Counted from the first letter of the stretch, positions 9,583 through 18,684 are shown. The stretch: DNA of 64,000 nucleotides from Cutibacterium porci (GCF_009696315.1 NZ_VUMG01000003.1:62001-126000), one strand, 5' to 3'. A program made the numbers and translations. The notes: a model not told the origin generated them from the letters alone.

Positions 9583-10422
9583 TCACCTGGTTCGTAAATG
9601 ACTGACGTCGCCTGCGTTGAAGCTGCGACGACCAGAAGAGGTGTCCACCACGATGGCGCCATCAATGTCAACGCCGACACCGATGCCCTCAACGGCTTGT
9701 GCCCCGCCGCCGATCGTATCTGGGTCGAAGGTCAGGCGAACCGGAGTACCAATGGTGTCGCAACGCGCCACATACTCGTCACGTACAGTTCCGGTGTCTA
9801 ACCAGACCGTCAGTAGCTCGTCAAGGTGCACGAGGAGGCTGGCTAACAACTCATTCTTGTCGTGATGGAGCCTGCACAGCGCTAATGAGGTCGCCGTCGG
9901 TAGTGGCAACTCGTCGCGTCCCATCGAAACGTTGATGCCAATACCGATGATGGCATGTGGACCAGCTGGGCCATCGACGCGCTCTGAGAGGATTCCGCAC
10001 ACCTTGCCGCCATGGTCGGTGCCCAGATCCACCAACACATCATTGGGCCACTTCAACGTCACCCGAGAACGGTCGGCCCCGCCAACCTCCTCAATGACCC
10101 TGACGACTGCAAGGCCCGCCACCATCGACAGCCAACCCCAATCCTGCGGTGGACGATCGTTGGGCACCAGAACTGAGATCGCCAGGGCCGTACCGGGAAC
10201 ATCCTGCCAGCTGCGGGAGAATCGTCCACGGCCGCTGTCTTGGTGGTCAGCAACGAGGAGACGGAACGACGTTCCACCTTGCCGGACGAAGGCAGCCATG
10301 TCGGCGTTGGTGGACCCGGTGGAATCAATGCAGGCGATTCCTCCCCCGCGCGGCCCGGTAAAAAGGGTGTCCCCGGCGCGGTCAATAACGCGGTCTGCGG
10401 TGGGCGACGGTGTGGATGGCAC
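9583..10422 (-). CDS. birA: Biotin-[acyl-CoA carboxylase] ligase
   Basis: Joins biotin to the carboxylase carrier Lys through biotinyl-AMP. The 279-residue protein carries DQDSGRGRF-like HQDSGRGRFSRSW (adenylate loop), LKWPNDVLV and GKVCGILSE, all catalytic landmarks, then a C-terminal SH3-like domain. There is no N-terminal helix-turn-helix, so it is a monofunctional, non-repressor ligase. The start is GTG 10422. It is divergent from accD, whose complex partner accA carries the biotin, which suits its job. Confidence 0.93.
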   Translation of the reverse strand: MPSTPSPTADRVIDRAGDTLFTGPRGGGIACIDSTGSTNADMAAFVRQGGTSFRLLVADHQDSGRGRFSRSWQDVPGTALAISVLVPNDRPPQDWGWLSMVAGLAVVRVIEEVGGADRSRVTLKWPNDVLVDLGTDHGGKVCGILSERVDGPAGPHAIIGIGINVSMGRDELPLPTATSLALCRLHHDKNELLASLLVHLDELLTVWLDTGTVRDEYVARCDTIGTPVRLTFDPDTIGGGAQAVEGIGVGVDIDGAIVVDTSSGRRSFNAGDVSHLRTR

Positions 10423-10481
10423 CTGTTCAGACTATCCAGAAGTACTGGCTTGCGAAGTGCCGGTCCAGGCTGAATCAGCGC

Positions 10482-10542
10482 GATTTATGACGTGGTGCAT
10501 CTTTGAGCAGGCACGACACGACCGTGCCCCATGCCATAAATC
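10482..10542. promoter_or_regulatory. Imperfect inverted repeat between birA and accD
   Basis: Arms 10482-10499 and 10525-10542 pair at 15 of 18 positions around a 25-base spacer, in the 188-base divergent region. Either a paired operator or a leader hairpin; no known regulator site was recognised. Confidence 0.45.
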
Positions 10543-10610
10543 CTGCGGTAACGCGTCCCGCGGAACGGCCCTACGCCACGTGTGTCGTCGGCGGCGGATA
10601 GTCTCGGCAT

Positions 10611-12185
10611 ATGGAGATCGACATCCACACCACGGCAGGAAAGATCGCCGACCTCGGTCGGAGGATCGACGAGGCCGTCAATGCCGCATCCCCCTCGGCC
10701 ATCGAAAAGCAGCATGCCGCCGGAAAGATGACCGCACGGGAGCGCATCTTGCGGTTGCTAGACGAAGATTCGTTTGCTGAACTTGACGAGTTCGCCCGGC
10801 ACCGCTCAACGAATTTCGGCATGGACCGCAAACGTCCGTACACCGACGGCGTCATCACTGGCGTCGGTGCAATTCATGGCCGTCCGGTCTGTGTATTCAG
10901 CCAAGACGTCACTATTTTCGGCGGGTCCCTCGGCGAGGTCTACGGCGAGAAAATCTGCAAAATCATTGACTTCGCGGTCAAGACCGGTTGTCCGCTCATT
11001 GGTATTAATGAGGGCGGCGGTGCCCGTATTCAGGAAGGTGTGGCGTCTCTTGCCCGCTTCGGCGACATTTTCCGCCGCAACACCAGAGCCTCGGGTGTGA
11101 TTCCCCAGATCTCCATCATCATGGGTGCGGCAGCCGGAGGTCACGTCTATTCTCCCGCCCTCACTGACTTCATCATCATGGTCGACCAGACCTCCCAGAT
11201 GTTCATCACTGGCCCTGCCGTCGTCAAACAGGTCACCGGTGAGGATGTCTCTCTAGAGGAGCTGGGCGGGGCACGAACCCACTCCGTTAAATCGGGCAAT
11301 TCCCACTACCTAGCTAATGACGAGGACGATGCTCTCGAGTTTGTCCGTGATCTCATCAGCTACCTGCCACAGAACAACCTTGAGGATCCGCCGTTCTACG
11401 ACGACGGTGAGGCAGACCTGACGATCACCGATCACGACCGCAAGCTCGACGTCCTTATTCCAGACTCCTCGAATCAGCCTTACGACATGCATGAGGTCAT
11501 TACGACCGTGCTTGACGAGGACACTTTCCTGGAGATCCACGAACTCTTTGCCCCCAATGTCATCTGCGGATTCGGGCGCATTGAGGGCCGCGTCATTGGC
11601 ATCGTCGCCAATCAGCCGATGGTCAATGCTGGCACTCTTGACATTGACGCTTCCGAGAAGGCCGCCCGGTTTGTACGTACCTGCGATTCCTTTAACATCC
11701 CGGTGCTTACCTTCGTCGACACCCCAGGCTTCCTGCCCGGAGTCGAGCAAGAGCATGACGGCATTATTCGGCGCGGCGCCAAGCTCATTTACGCCTACGC
11801 TGAGGCCACGGTACCGCTCTTGACTGTCGTCACCCGCAAAGCTTACGGCGGTGCCTACATCGTCATGGGGTCCAAAACCCTCGGTGCCGACGTCAATCTT
11901 GCCTGGCCAACCGCTCAGATCGCCGTCATGGGGGCTGAAGGGGCCGTCAGCATTCTTCATCGGCGCACCCTTGCCACCGATCCTGACCCAGAGAACAAGC
12001 GCAAGGAACTCATTGACGAATACGAGACGACCCTGTCGAACCCGTACCAGGCCGCCGAGCGAGGATGGATCGACCAGGTCATTCATCCACACGAGACGCG
12101 CGCTTCAGTCATCCGCACTCTTCGGCTATTACGTACCAAACGCGAGGCCTTGCCTCCCAAGAAGCACGGGAACATCCCGCTGTGA
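10611..12185 (+). CDS. accD5: Acyl-CoA (propionyl-CoA) carboxylase beta subunit
   Basis: The carboxyltransferase chain (524 residues) of an acyl-CoA carboxylase, most like actinobacterial AccD5/PccB, which converts propionyl-CoA to methylmalonyl-CoA. It has [28 protein letters not shown] and the two oxyanion-hole glycine pairs ([25 protein letters not shown]). The C-terminus ends KKHGNIPL, typical of the family. A transcarboxylase 12S role is an alternative because these proteins are close relatives, but the adjoining epsilon chain and birA favour a biotin carboxylase complex. The next gene starts within its stop codon. Confidence 0.9.
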   Translation: MEIDIHTTAGKIADLGRRIDEAVNAASPSAIEKQHAAGKMTARERILRLLDEDSFAELDEFARHRSTNFGMDRKRPYTDGVITGVGAIHGRPVCVFSQDVTIFGGSLGEVYGEKICKIIDFAVKTGCPLIGINEGGGARIQEGVASLARFGDIFRRNTRASGVIPQISIIMGAAAGGHVYSPALTDFIIMVDQTSQMFITGPAVVKQVTGEDVSLEELGGARTHSVKSGNSHYLANDEDDALEFVRDLISYLPQNNLEDPPFYDDGEADLTITDHDRKLDVLIPDSSNQPYDMHEVITTVLDEDTFLEIHELFAPNVICGFGRIEGRVIGIVANQPMVNAGTLDIDASEKAARFVRTCDSFNIPVLTFVDTPGFLPGVEQEHDGIIRRGAKLIYAYAEATVPLLTVVTRKAYGGAYIVMGSKTLGADVNLAWPTAQIAVMGAEGAVSILHRRTLATDPDPENKRKELIDEYETTLSNPYQAAERGWIDQVIHPHETRASVIRTLRLLRTKREALPPKKHGNIPL

Positions 12186-12412
12186 GTGAGAACACTATGG
12201 ATGACGCGATCACAGTGACGAAGGGGAATCTCACCGACGAAGAGCTCGGTGCCTTGGTGGCGGTACTGGCCGAGCTCACTCGCCCGAGCCCGAACGCCTA
12301 CGTGCCTGACGACCGTCCGATCGCGTTCGGCTGGAAATCATATTGGCGTACTATTCGCGAACCCTTTATGCCAGGCCAGGCAGCTTGGCGCGGATCTCTG
12401 CGACGCTACTGA
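12182..12412 (+). CDS. accE: Acyl-CoA carboxylase epsilon subunit
   Basis: A short acidic chain (76 residues from GTG 12182, or 71 from ATG 12197) matching the actinobacterial epsilon subunit: it starts with [20 protein letters not shown] and ends with a [17 protein letters not shown] stretch. In actinobacteria this chain stabilises and activates the AccA3-AccD5 complex. GTG overlaps the accD stop in a GTGA arrangement, so translation is coupled; the ATG is an equally fair start. Confidence 0.85.
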   Translation: MSENTMDDAITVTKGNLTDEELGALVAVLAELTRPSPNAYVPDDRPIAFGWKSYWRTIREPFMPGQAAWRGSLRRY

Positions 12413-12413
12413 C

Positions 12414-13055
12414 ATGACGACGTGTTTCGTTCTCGCCTCGAAATCCCCTGCCCGGCTACGTATGCTGCGTTCCGCCGGTATCGAGCCCATCGTTATCGCA
12501 TCGGGAGCTGATGAGAGTCGTGTGCCCGGGGAAGACGCCGTCACCATGACAGCGAGGTTGTGCCGCCTCAAGGCCCACTCAGTCATCGAGTCCACACTTC
12601 TTGAAGACTATTGCGCTGACCGGATGATTGTGGTGGCATGCGATTCCGTTCTTAACCTTGACGGACGCATCCTCGGCAAGCCTCATACTGCCGAACGCGC
12701 CCGACGGTGGTGGCGTCGGATGCGCGGCCATCAGGGTGTGCTGGTCAGCGGCCATCACGTCGCGGTCATTGCGAACGGGCAGTTGCGTGAGCAGACCAGG
12801 GTTGGGCAAACCGTCGTCACCTTCGCAGACCTTACCGACGCCGAGATCGACGCCTACGTGGACAGTGGCGAACCTGCCAAGGTGGCCGGGGCATTCACCA
12901 TCGACGGTTTGGGCGGCGCCTTCATCACCCGTATCAACGGCGATCCGCATAACGTCACTGGCATCTCCCTGCCCCTGCTACGCCAGATGCTCTTAGACCT
13001 CGACGTCGAATGGTCCTCACTATGGAACGGCCCGAAGGGTGGGCATCTGGCCTGA
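12414..13055 (+). CDS. maf: Maf-like nucleotide pyrophosphatase
   Basis: A 213-residue Maf protein, a house-cleaning enzyme that hydrolyses non-standard or canonical NTPs to NMP and pyrophosphate. It starts FVLASKSPARLRMLRSAGI (the signature S-x-S-P-x-R), has ACDSVLNLDGRILGKP (catalytic Asp region) and a YVDSGEPAKVAGAFTIDGLGG-type loop split across residues 145-170. ATG 12414 follows the accE stop by one base. The accD-accE-maf order is conserved in actinobacteria. The last 20 residues lie beyond the fold. Confidence 0.9.
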   Translation: MTTCFVLASKSPARLRMLRSAGIEPIVIASGADESRVPGEDAVTMTARLCRLKAHSVIESTLLEDYCADRMIVVACDSVLNLDGRILGKPHTAERARRWWRRMRGHQGVLVSGHHVAVIANGQLREQTRVGQTVVTFADLTDAEIDAYVDSGEPAKVAGAFTIDGLGGAFITRINGDPHNVTGISLPLLRQMLLDLDVEWSSLWNGPKGGHLA

Positions 13056-13070
13056 CGGACAGGTATCACG

Positions 13071-13098
13071 CAGTCGGCGTGCATACGCCGTTGGACTG
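13071..13098. terminator. Hairpin between maf and a convergent lipoprotein gene
   Basis: Six perfect pairs (13075-13080 with 13085-13090) around a four-base loop, extended by CAGT/ACTG at the base. Position between convergent stops supports a terminator, but the stem is short and there is no T-run. Confidence 0.55.
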
Positions 13099-13118
13099 AT
13101 CCCGGTGCTGCCATAGCT

Positions 13119-13538
13119 TTAGCCGTGACGCAGCGTTAGCCCCGCCGCCTCATCGGAACTGGCAAAGGCGCCACTCCATCCTTTAGTGTCGTCACGGTTT
13201 GAAATAAAGGTCAACGCCCCGTTGGCATTTCCCGTCACGGTGAAACCCGACGCCGACAAATTGTCGGCCAAGAAGTCATGCACATTGCCAGACGTATCCG
13301 GCTCGGTCAGCACAGTGATGTTATTGACGTGATCGACCCGCATCGTTACGACCAGGCCCTTGGGCAGCCGAAAATTCCGAGGGCCATACTGAAACCCCAG
13401 ATCTGCCAGCGTTTCCGCCCCGGCAGGAGCAGGAGTAGCGGACACAGCCTCAGGACTCGGAACAGTACTCTGGTGCGAGGGAGTGCACCCTGCCACGACG
13501 AGCAGAGCCGCTATCGCTATCACTGCCCTGCCATTCAT
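13119..13538 (-). CDS. Small secreted lipoprotein of unknown function
   Basis: A 139-residue precursor. It begins MNGRAVIAIAALLVVAGC, a signal peptide with lipobox VAGC, so Cys18 is probably lipidated. The mature part has a Ser/Pro/Ala linker then about 90 residues with alternating strands (GLVVTMRVDHVNNITVLTE...). No enzyme motif or named domain was recognised. The frame stays open to 13916, but only this start gives a leader peptide. It is divergent from the SDR gene. Confidence 0.72.
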   Translation of the reverse strand: MNGRAVIAIAALLVVAGCTPSHQSTVPSPEAVSATPAPAGAETLADLGFQYGPRNFRLPKGLVVTMRVDHVNNITVLTEPDTSGNVHDFLADNLSASGFTVTGNANGALTFISNRDDTKGWSGAFASSDEAAGLTLRHG

Positions 13539-13692
13539 GCCGCCGATGTTATCGCTGGTCGCGCCTCGTAGCTCGCCCACAGCACCATGCACGACATGCA
13601 GTGTGGACCGCCTCACCCCAGCCGCAATTCGACATCCTTGGCACGTCGATACCGGCAGCCCCATAGCGCTGCACGACGAGTACGGTGGCGTC

Positions 13693-14421
13693 ATGGACAT
13701 TCCCACAACGTCGCATACGTCACGCTCCAACCGCGACACCAAAACGGTCCTTGTCACCGGGGCCACTCGTGGCATCGGGCGAGCCATCGCTGAGGATCTA
13801 GGACGCGACCACCACATCATTGTGGGAGGACGCCACCGAGATGCCGTCGACAAGGTGGTTTCGGCATTGCCTGACGCGTCCCCGTTTATTGCGGATCTGG
13901 CCGATGAGGAGGCCACCGCCGCAGCTGTCTCCCGTCTTCACCACCTTGATGTGCTCGTCAACAGCGCCGGCGTCGCCGCGCAATCCCCCATCGCTTCCCA
14001 GAGCCGAGACGAGTGGCGACGAGTGCTAGAGATCAACGTTATCGCCGTCGCCGACCTCACTCGCCTCGTGCTTCCCCTGCTAAGAGCTAGCCACGGTGAT
14101 GTCGTCATGATTAATTCCGGATCGGGATTCTTGCGGACCCCCGCTGGTGGTGGTCTGTACGCTGCTTCGAAGTATGCACTTCGGGCCCTCACCCATGCGC
14201 TGCGTGAGGAGGAGCGTGGGGTAGTCCGGGTGACGTCGATCCACCCTGGTCGCGTCGACACGGACATGCAGGTGGAGCTTCAGGCCCAGTCCGGACGTCC
14301 CTATGTGGCCTCCGAGCATCTGCGCCCGCAGTCGGTTGCCGCTGCAGTGCGCGCGGCCTTGGAGGCTAGCCCAGAGGCCATGATAGAGGAGTTGTCGATC
14401 CGTCCAGTCTTCCGAAACTGA
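13693..14421 (+). CDS. SDR family oxidoreductase
   Basis: A classical short-chain dehydrogenase of 242 residues with a Rossmann fold: VLVTGATRGIGRA (cofactor loop TGxxxGIG), NSAGV, and the catalytic Ser (INSGSG) with YAASK (Tyr and Lys). The SIHPGRVDTDM segment is typical of the PG motif after the active site. The substrate is not evident. ATG 13693 was chosen because it precedes the fold by 16 residues; the open frame reaches back to 13483 across the divergent lipoprotein start. Confidence 0.85.
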   Translation: MDIPTTSHTSRSNRDTKTVLVTGATRGIGRAIAEDLGRDHHIIVGGRHRDAVDKVVSALPDASPFIADLADEEATAAAVSRLHHLDVLVNSAGVAAQSPIASQSRDEWRRVLEINVIAVADLTRLVLPLLRASHGDVVMINSGSGFLRTPAGGGLYAASKYALRALTHALREEERGVVRVTSIHPGRVDTDMQVELQAQSGRPYVASEHLRPQSVAAAVRAALEASPEAMIEELSIRPVFRN

Positions 14422-14453
14422 CCGCCGCGCACTGCCACGGTGGTTGTAGTAAG

Positions 14454-14483
14454 CGGCCTCGGCACCATGAGGTGCCGAGGCCG
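14454..14483. terminator. Bidirectional terminator between SDR gene and pdxK-like gene
   Basis: A perfect 13-bp inverted repeat (14454-14466 and 14471-14483) with a 4-base loop between convergent stops. Confidence 0.85.
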
Positions 14484-14504
14484 AATTGGCATGCTTCGCC
14501 AAGC

Positions 14505-15308
14505 TCAGGCCTGGTAGTGGCCCTGATAGACGCAGTCGAACGGGGCGTTACCGTGCATCCGGTTCTCAATCGCCGAGACGACGACCTGTTTGGCAGTTCG
14601 GGCCGCATCAAGTGCGTTCGCACCCTTGGCAATCTCCGCCGTGATCGCAGCCGCCAAGGTGCATCCGGCTCCGGAAACCCTCTCTTGGCCAACGGCAGGA
14701 ACCTCAAGAACCTCGCAGTCGTGACCGTCGTAGTAGACGTCAAGAGCGGTACCGGTACCAAGCAAGGTGCCGGCCTTGGCGATGACGACCGGGACTCCTT
14801 GGTCACCAATCTTCTTGGCTGCATCTTTGAGGGCGTTGACAGAGGTGATCTCATCGACCCCGGCGAGGGTCTGGGTTTCAAAAAGGTTCGGGGTTACGAC
14901 GTCAGCGTGCGGAAGAATCTTCTCGCGCAGGGCGTTGTCGGTATCCAGAGCCGCGCCGGGCTCCTGGCCCTTGCAGATGAGGACGGGATCGAGGATCACC
15001 TTCGGAAAGTCGTATCTTTCAAGGGCCTCAGCCACGACGCCAATCGTTGTCGGAGTACCGAGCATACCGATCTTCACGGCATCGATTCGGCCATGGACAG
15101 CGACTGTGGCCTCGATCTGATCGTGGATGACTTGCGGATCGACCGGCACGAACCGATGCCCCCAGTCATTGTGAGGATCGAAGGAGACGATGCAGGTCAG
15201 GGACGTGCACCCGAACACTCCAAGTTGATGAAAGGTCTTGAGGTCAGTCTGGGCTCCAGCGCCACCAGAGGCCTCAGACCCGGCAATAGCAAGTGCAATC
15301 TTCGTCAC
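14505..15308 (-). CDS. PdxK-type pyridoxal/HMP kinase (ThiD-like fold)
   Basis: A ribokinase-fold kinase of 267 residues: IAGSEASGGAGAQTDLKTF at the start, VILDPVLICKG, and GAGCTLAAAITAE with the catalytic Asp position occupied by a Cys (VSGAGCT), as in the Bacillus-type pyridoxal kinases that descend from ThiD. The stretch DPHNDWGH..F.VD also resembles Bacillus PdxK more than true ThiD, which usually has GTGCTLSSAIA. It is therefore likely to phosphorylate pyridoxal/pyridoxine or hydroxymethylpyrimidine; sequence alone does not settle which. The start is GTG 15308. No thiamin genes adjoin it. Confidence 0.8.
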   Translation of the reverse strand: MTKIALAIAGSEASGGAGAQTDLKTFHQLGVFGCTSLTCIVSFDPHNDWGHRFVPVDPQVIHDQIEATVAVHGRIDAVKIGMLGTPTTIGVVAEALERYDFPKVILDPVLICKGQEPGAALDTDNALREKILPHADVVTPNLFETQTLAGVDEITSVNALKDAAKKIGDQGVPVVIAKAGTLLGTGTALDVYYDGHDCEVLEVPAVGQERVSGAGCTLAAAITAEIAKGANALDAARTAKQVVVSAIENRMHGNAPFDCVYQGHYQA

Positions 15309-15949
15309 ATCGACAAGTGTAGAAGAACTGTCCAGACATGTAGCTCACCTAGCCTTTTGCCGCTGATGCGCCAGCAGACAGGCGCCATAGGGAGAGGGGT
15401 TGACGGCTACCTAGCGGCATGGGGTGTTGCGCGGCCTGGGCTAACTTGATGACGACTGCCGTCTTGATTTATACTGCGGTTAAGCTCTCGGCATAGATCG
15501 TTTGATACCATTCTCACTTAATTCGGCATTCTTTTGGTCTTGTCACTGCCCTTATCGTGGCGCTAATTCTATATACTAAATGCAGTTTTATTAAGAGTAC
15601 GGCATAACTATTGAGTGATTTACTCAATGGCGGTGTATCCTAAATCCCGCGCCCCCTGGAATCACAGCCTCTAATCACACAAGACCTCTATCTATTCGCT
15701 GTCACTATCCCGTGATAAACCTGTGGTTTCCTATGAAAGCCTGTGAATTATAGCGCTCGCGTTGAAGTCAACGTATTCGCCCTGATAGTTTCACGTGCGA
15801 CATGCGTAGGTCATTTAGATCCTGGAGGGAAGTGCATCCAAATTCGTGGCATAGTGCGGCTTAATATCGACGTAAATAGCCCCACCTCCACAAGAACACA
15901 TCGCGAGTCTATTTAGTAGAACTAAATACGAACCACAAAAGGAACACTA
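15309..15949. other. AT-rich intergenic region upstream of the thioester protein
   Basis: About 640 bases with no convincing gene, clearly richer in A and T than the flanks. It holds several small inverted repeats (TTGAGT/ACTCAA at 15611-15627; GTTGA/TCAAC at 15761-15772; a perfect 8-bp one at 15910-15928), a possible promoter TTGAAG (15762-15767), 16 bases, GATAGT (15784-15789), and a possible ten-codon leader frame (15832-15864). Confidence 0.7.
15910..15928. promoter_or_regulatory. Perfect 8-bp inverted repeat just before the ribosome binding site
   Basis: TATTTAGT and ACTAAATA are separated by AGA. It ends eight bases before the AAAAGGAA ribosome binding site of the thioester protein gene. 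Could be an operator or a small leader hairpin. Confidence 0.55.
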
Positions 15950-17563
15950 GTGATTACAAAGAGAGCCTTAAAGTCTCCAACGACTGCAGTGCTCGCCGGA
16001 GCCTTAATTGCCGGCGCTGCCATTTTGGGTAATTCCTCCTCATCACATGCACAAGACGCAAATGCAATTTACGCAAAGGCAGGGGATCAAGCCACTGCCT
16101 CTCTTACCGCATTCTCGACAGCTCCTTTCTATAAGAAGCTCCCTTCTTACGTAGCCGATCCCATCAGTCGCGGCGAAGTCAGCTATTACGTTGGATATAA
16201 CTTCGAAAACGGGACAGCCGCCGCTATGGCTGATATATCCATACTGCATCCAACGGACACAGCCAATAACTCTAAGACTGTAGATGGCGATCCGATTCTC
16301 ACCTACTGTATCGAGATGAAGAGTGCGCAAGGGCGAGGCACACAAGACACTGGCGCTCTTACCACGTGGGATCAATTTAAACCGCATTACAATGCCGCTC
16401 TCACTACCGAACTCCCTATGATCGGGTGGGTTGCTAAGAACGGATTCCCTACCGTATCACTCAGTGATCTCGCAGAGAAAGCTAATGCCGCCAACGGCAA
16501 CAGTGCCGCGACCGGATTAGACAATAAGGATGCCGTAACCGCCACGCAGGCCGCCATCTGGCACTTTAGCGATGGCTACACACTGGACTCAAGCGATATC
16601 ACAGAATTCGTCAATGGTTCACTAGTCCAGGTATCCGACGAGAAAAAGAACCGTATAGTCAGCCTTTACGACTATCTCATTACTAAGGCCGTTCCGGTTA
16701 CGGATCCTCTACTCTCAAATCCTGACGGCAAGGGCACTACCGATTTAGCGGGTGCCACTCTGAATCTGGGTCCAAATAAGACCGGCGTTAATTCGGGGCA
16801 CCAGAACCGTGTCATCGTCCCGGTCGAGCCGGTCGCCAATCCGACTCCCACACCGACACCAACCGTGACACCGACGACCACCCCGACGGTGACACCGACG
16901 TCCACCCCGACCACCACGCCGACGGTGACCCCAACCGTGACCCCGACGCCAACCGTCACGCCAACCGTCACCCCAACCGTGACACCGACTGTCACCCCGA
17001 CCACCACGCCGACTGTCACCCCAACCGTGACACCGACGCCAACCGTCACCCCAACCGTGACACCGACGCCAACCGTCACGCCGACCGAGACGCCGACTCC
17101 GGCGGCTACCGTCACCGTGACGACCACCGCTGATCAGAACGCCGTCGTCGGCAAACCGTTCCGCGACACCGCCAAGGTGACCGGCACAGTCCCCGAAGGC
17201 GCAACCATCGTCTTCGCGCTCTACAAGAAGACCAACACCAACGAGTGCACCACCCCGACAGCAGTCACCGCACCCGTCAGCGTCAAAGCCGGAAACTACA
17301 CCACGGCGATCACCATCGAATCCCCGACGGTCACCGTCAACGAACCCGGCACCTACTACTGGCAAGAAACCCTTACCGACAAGAACGGCAACGTCCTGTC
17401 CCAAGAAAAGTGCGGCCAACCCAGCGAAACCACCATCGTCACGAGCCCCGCTCCGGCGACCGTGTCGACTCCGGTCTCTCCGCTGGTGACCCCGGTTGCC
17501 TCCTCTATCTCGGTTCCGGTTGGTCCGAGCCACCCGAGGTACATGCCGAAGACGGGTGTCTGA
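15950..17563 (+). CDS. Secreted thioester-domain adhesin with Pro-Thr repeats
   Basis: A 537-residue surface-type protein starting at GTG 15950 after AAAAGGAA. Parts in order: a signal peptide (about 1-35); a thioester domain (about 60-240) with Cys120 in TYCIEM and Gln200 in ATQAAIW, the pair that forms the internal Cys-Gln bond used by Gram-positive adhesins to bind host proteins covalently; a Pro-Thr-Val repeat stalk (about 298-384); and a VaFE/SpaA-like beta domain (about 388-495) with two Cys. It ends MPKTGV and stops: the sortase motif is present in degenerate form, but the hydrophobic helix and charged tail that should follow are absent. It may thus be released or held otherwise. The 5' half is AT-richer than the repeat and C-terminal half. 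Confidence 0.85.
   Translation: MITKRALKSPTTAVLAGALIAGAAILGNSSSSHAQDANAIYAKAGDQATASLTAFSTAPFYKKLPSYVADPISRGEVSYYVGYNFENGTAAAMADISILHPTDTANNSKTVDGDPILTYCIEMKSAQGRGTQDTGALTTWDQFKPHYNAALTTELPMIGWVAKNGFPTVSLSDLAEKANAANGNSAATGLDNKDAVTATQAAIWHFSDGYTLDSSDITEFVNGSLVQVSDEKKNRIVSLYDYLITKAVPVTDPLLSNPDGKGTTDLAGATLNLGPNKTGVNSGHQNRVIVPVEPVANPTPTPTPTVTPTTTPTVTPTSTPTTTPTVTPTVTPTPTVTPTVTPTVTPTVTPTTTPTVTPTVTPTPTVTPTVTPTPTVTPTETPTPAATVTVTTTADQNAVVGKPFRDTAKVTGTVPEGATIVFALYKKTNTNECTTPTAVTAPVSVKAGNYTTAITIESPTVTVNEPGTYYWQETLTDKNGNVLSQEKCGQPSETTIVTSPAPATVSTPVSPLVTPVASSISVPVGPSHPRYMPKTGV
16841..17100 (+). repeat. Pro-Thr-Val coding repeat
   Basis: About 260 bases of near-identical CCxACx(GTx)ACx codons, encoding runs of [12 protein letters not shown] and PTPTVT. 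The 18- and 36-base periods are nearly perfect in places, so copy number could change by slippage without shifting the frame. Confidence 0.9.
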
Positions 17564-17595
17564 TGAGGGCCTGATGATCCTATAGCGGATCCGTT

Positions 17596-17633
17596 ACAAC
17601 GGGGGTGTCCACTTTGGTGGGCACCCCCGTTGT
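17596..17633. terminator. Terminator after the thioester protein gene
   Basis: ACAACGGGGGTGTCCAC pairs with GTGGGCACCCCCGTTGT across a TTTG loop, 17 pairs with one G-U. It lies 32 bases after the stop codon and also faces the convergent corA gene. Confidence 0.88.
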
Positions 17634-17685
17634 GTGACAGCTCGGCTTCGTCGAGACCACGGTGGTTGCACCGTAATCGTGGCTC

Positions 17686-18684
17686 TCAGATCCAATCCTC
17701 CTTACGGAAAATGAGGTACAGGACGACACTCGAAACGACGATAAGCGCAATCGAGATCCATAACCCGAGCGGACGTCCATCTCCCAAGAAAGGTACATTC
17801 TGACCAAACCAGCCAGTAATAAGAGTTGGCACGGCGATAATCGCAGCCCATCCAGCCAACTTCTTCATAACGATGTTGAGCTTGGCGTCTTGAATCGAAA
17901 GATTTGTCTCGAAAATAGTCGCCACCAGGTCTCGCAGGGAATCAGACCACTCAGAAACACGCATTGAGTGGTCGTAGAGGTCGTTGAAATAAGGTTCAAG
18001 TACACGCGGGACGGCAACAACCTCCCGGCTCGGTCGGCTTATTGTGGAGACAATCTCACGCATCGGGAGTACGATCCGGCGAAACTGCACCAGCTCCTTG
18101 CGAAGGCGATACACCCGAAATTGTACCTGTTGGGTATCAATGGAGTCGTCAAAAAGCTGATCCTCCACGTCCTCAACGACGTCATCGATATGCTGAACGG
18201 TGTCGAAATGTCCGTCAACTAGGACGTCGAGAATGGCATGGACGATACCCATTGGCCCATTCGAAACGAGGTCGGGATTCGCATCGAGACGTTTGAGAAC
18301 ATCCGCAATTTCTGGCACATCGTCGCGGTGAACACTCACTACCCCATGCGCAAATACCCACACCGAAAGCCGAGAAACGACAAGGCGACTATTGGGATCA
18401 TCCGTCTCACCAATCACGGCGGCATAAGTCGTCAGGAAGAGATGGTCCGGATATCGCGTCACCTTCGGGCGCTCTCCAGGAGCTTCGGCGTCCTCAACGG
18501 TGTGGAAATCTAGATGAAGTTCGTCAGCCAATATGTCGATGTCTTCATGGTTAGGAGCTGCCAAGTCATACCAGCACAGCGTCTGATCATTGGATAATTC
18601 GTCGCTAAGGGTCTCCAGGGACACTGATTCAGCGACAACCGAACCGTCCTTCCATACCCGGGAAGAAAGCCGCGGCAAACTCAT
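17686..18684 (-). CDS. corA: CorA-family divalent cation transporter
   Basis: A 332-residue CorA/ZntB-type channel. A long acidic cytoplasmic domain (to about 265) with a coiled-coil stalk (DVVEDVEDQLFDD..) is followed by two C-terminal transmembrane helices. The signature at the end of the first helix is GWFGQNVPF, i.e. GQN in place of the usual GMN; this variant occurs in the family and keeps the Gly and Asn. It would carry magnesium or a related ion. ATG 18684 overlaps the NUDIX stop by four bases, so the two are coupled. Confidence 0.85.
   Translation of the reverse strand: MSLPRLSSRVWKDGSVVAESVSLETLSDELSNDQTLCWYDLAAPNHEDIDILADELHLDFHTVEDAEAPGERPKVTRYPDHLFLTTYAAVIGETDDPNSRLVVSRLSVWVFAHGVVSVHRDDVPEIADVLKRLDANPDLVSNGPMGIVHAILDVLVDGHFDTVQHIDDVVEDVEDQLFDDSIDTQQVQFRVYRLRKELVQFRRIVLPMREIVSTISRPSREVVAVPRVLEPYFNDLYDHSMRVSEWSDSLRDLVATIFETNLSIQDAKLNIVMKKLAGWAAIIAVPTLITGWFGQNVPFLGDGRPLGLWISIALIVVSSVVLYLIFRKEDWI

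Noticed and set aside
17686-18684. Loss of function in CorA because the motif is GQN
   Set aside because: The Met position varies in this family; Gly and Asn are kept.
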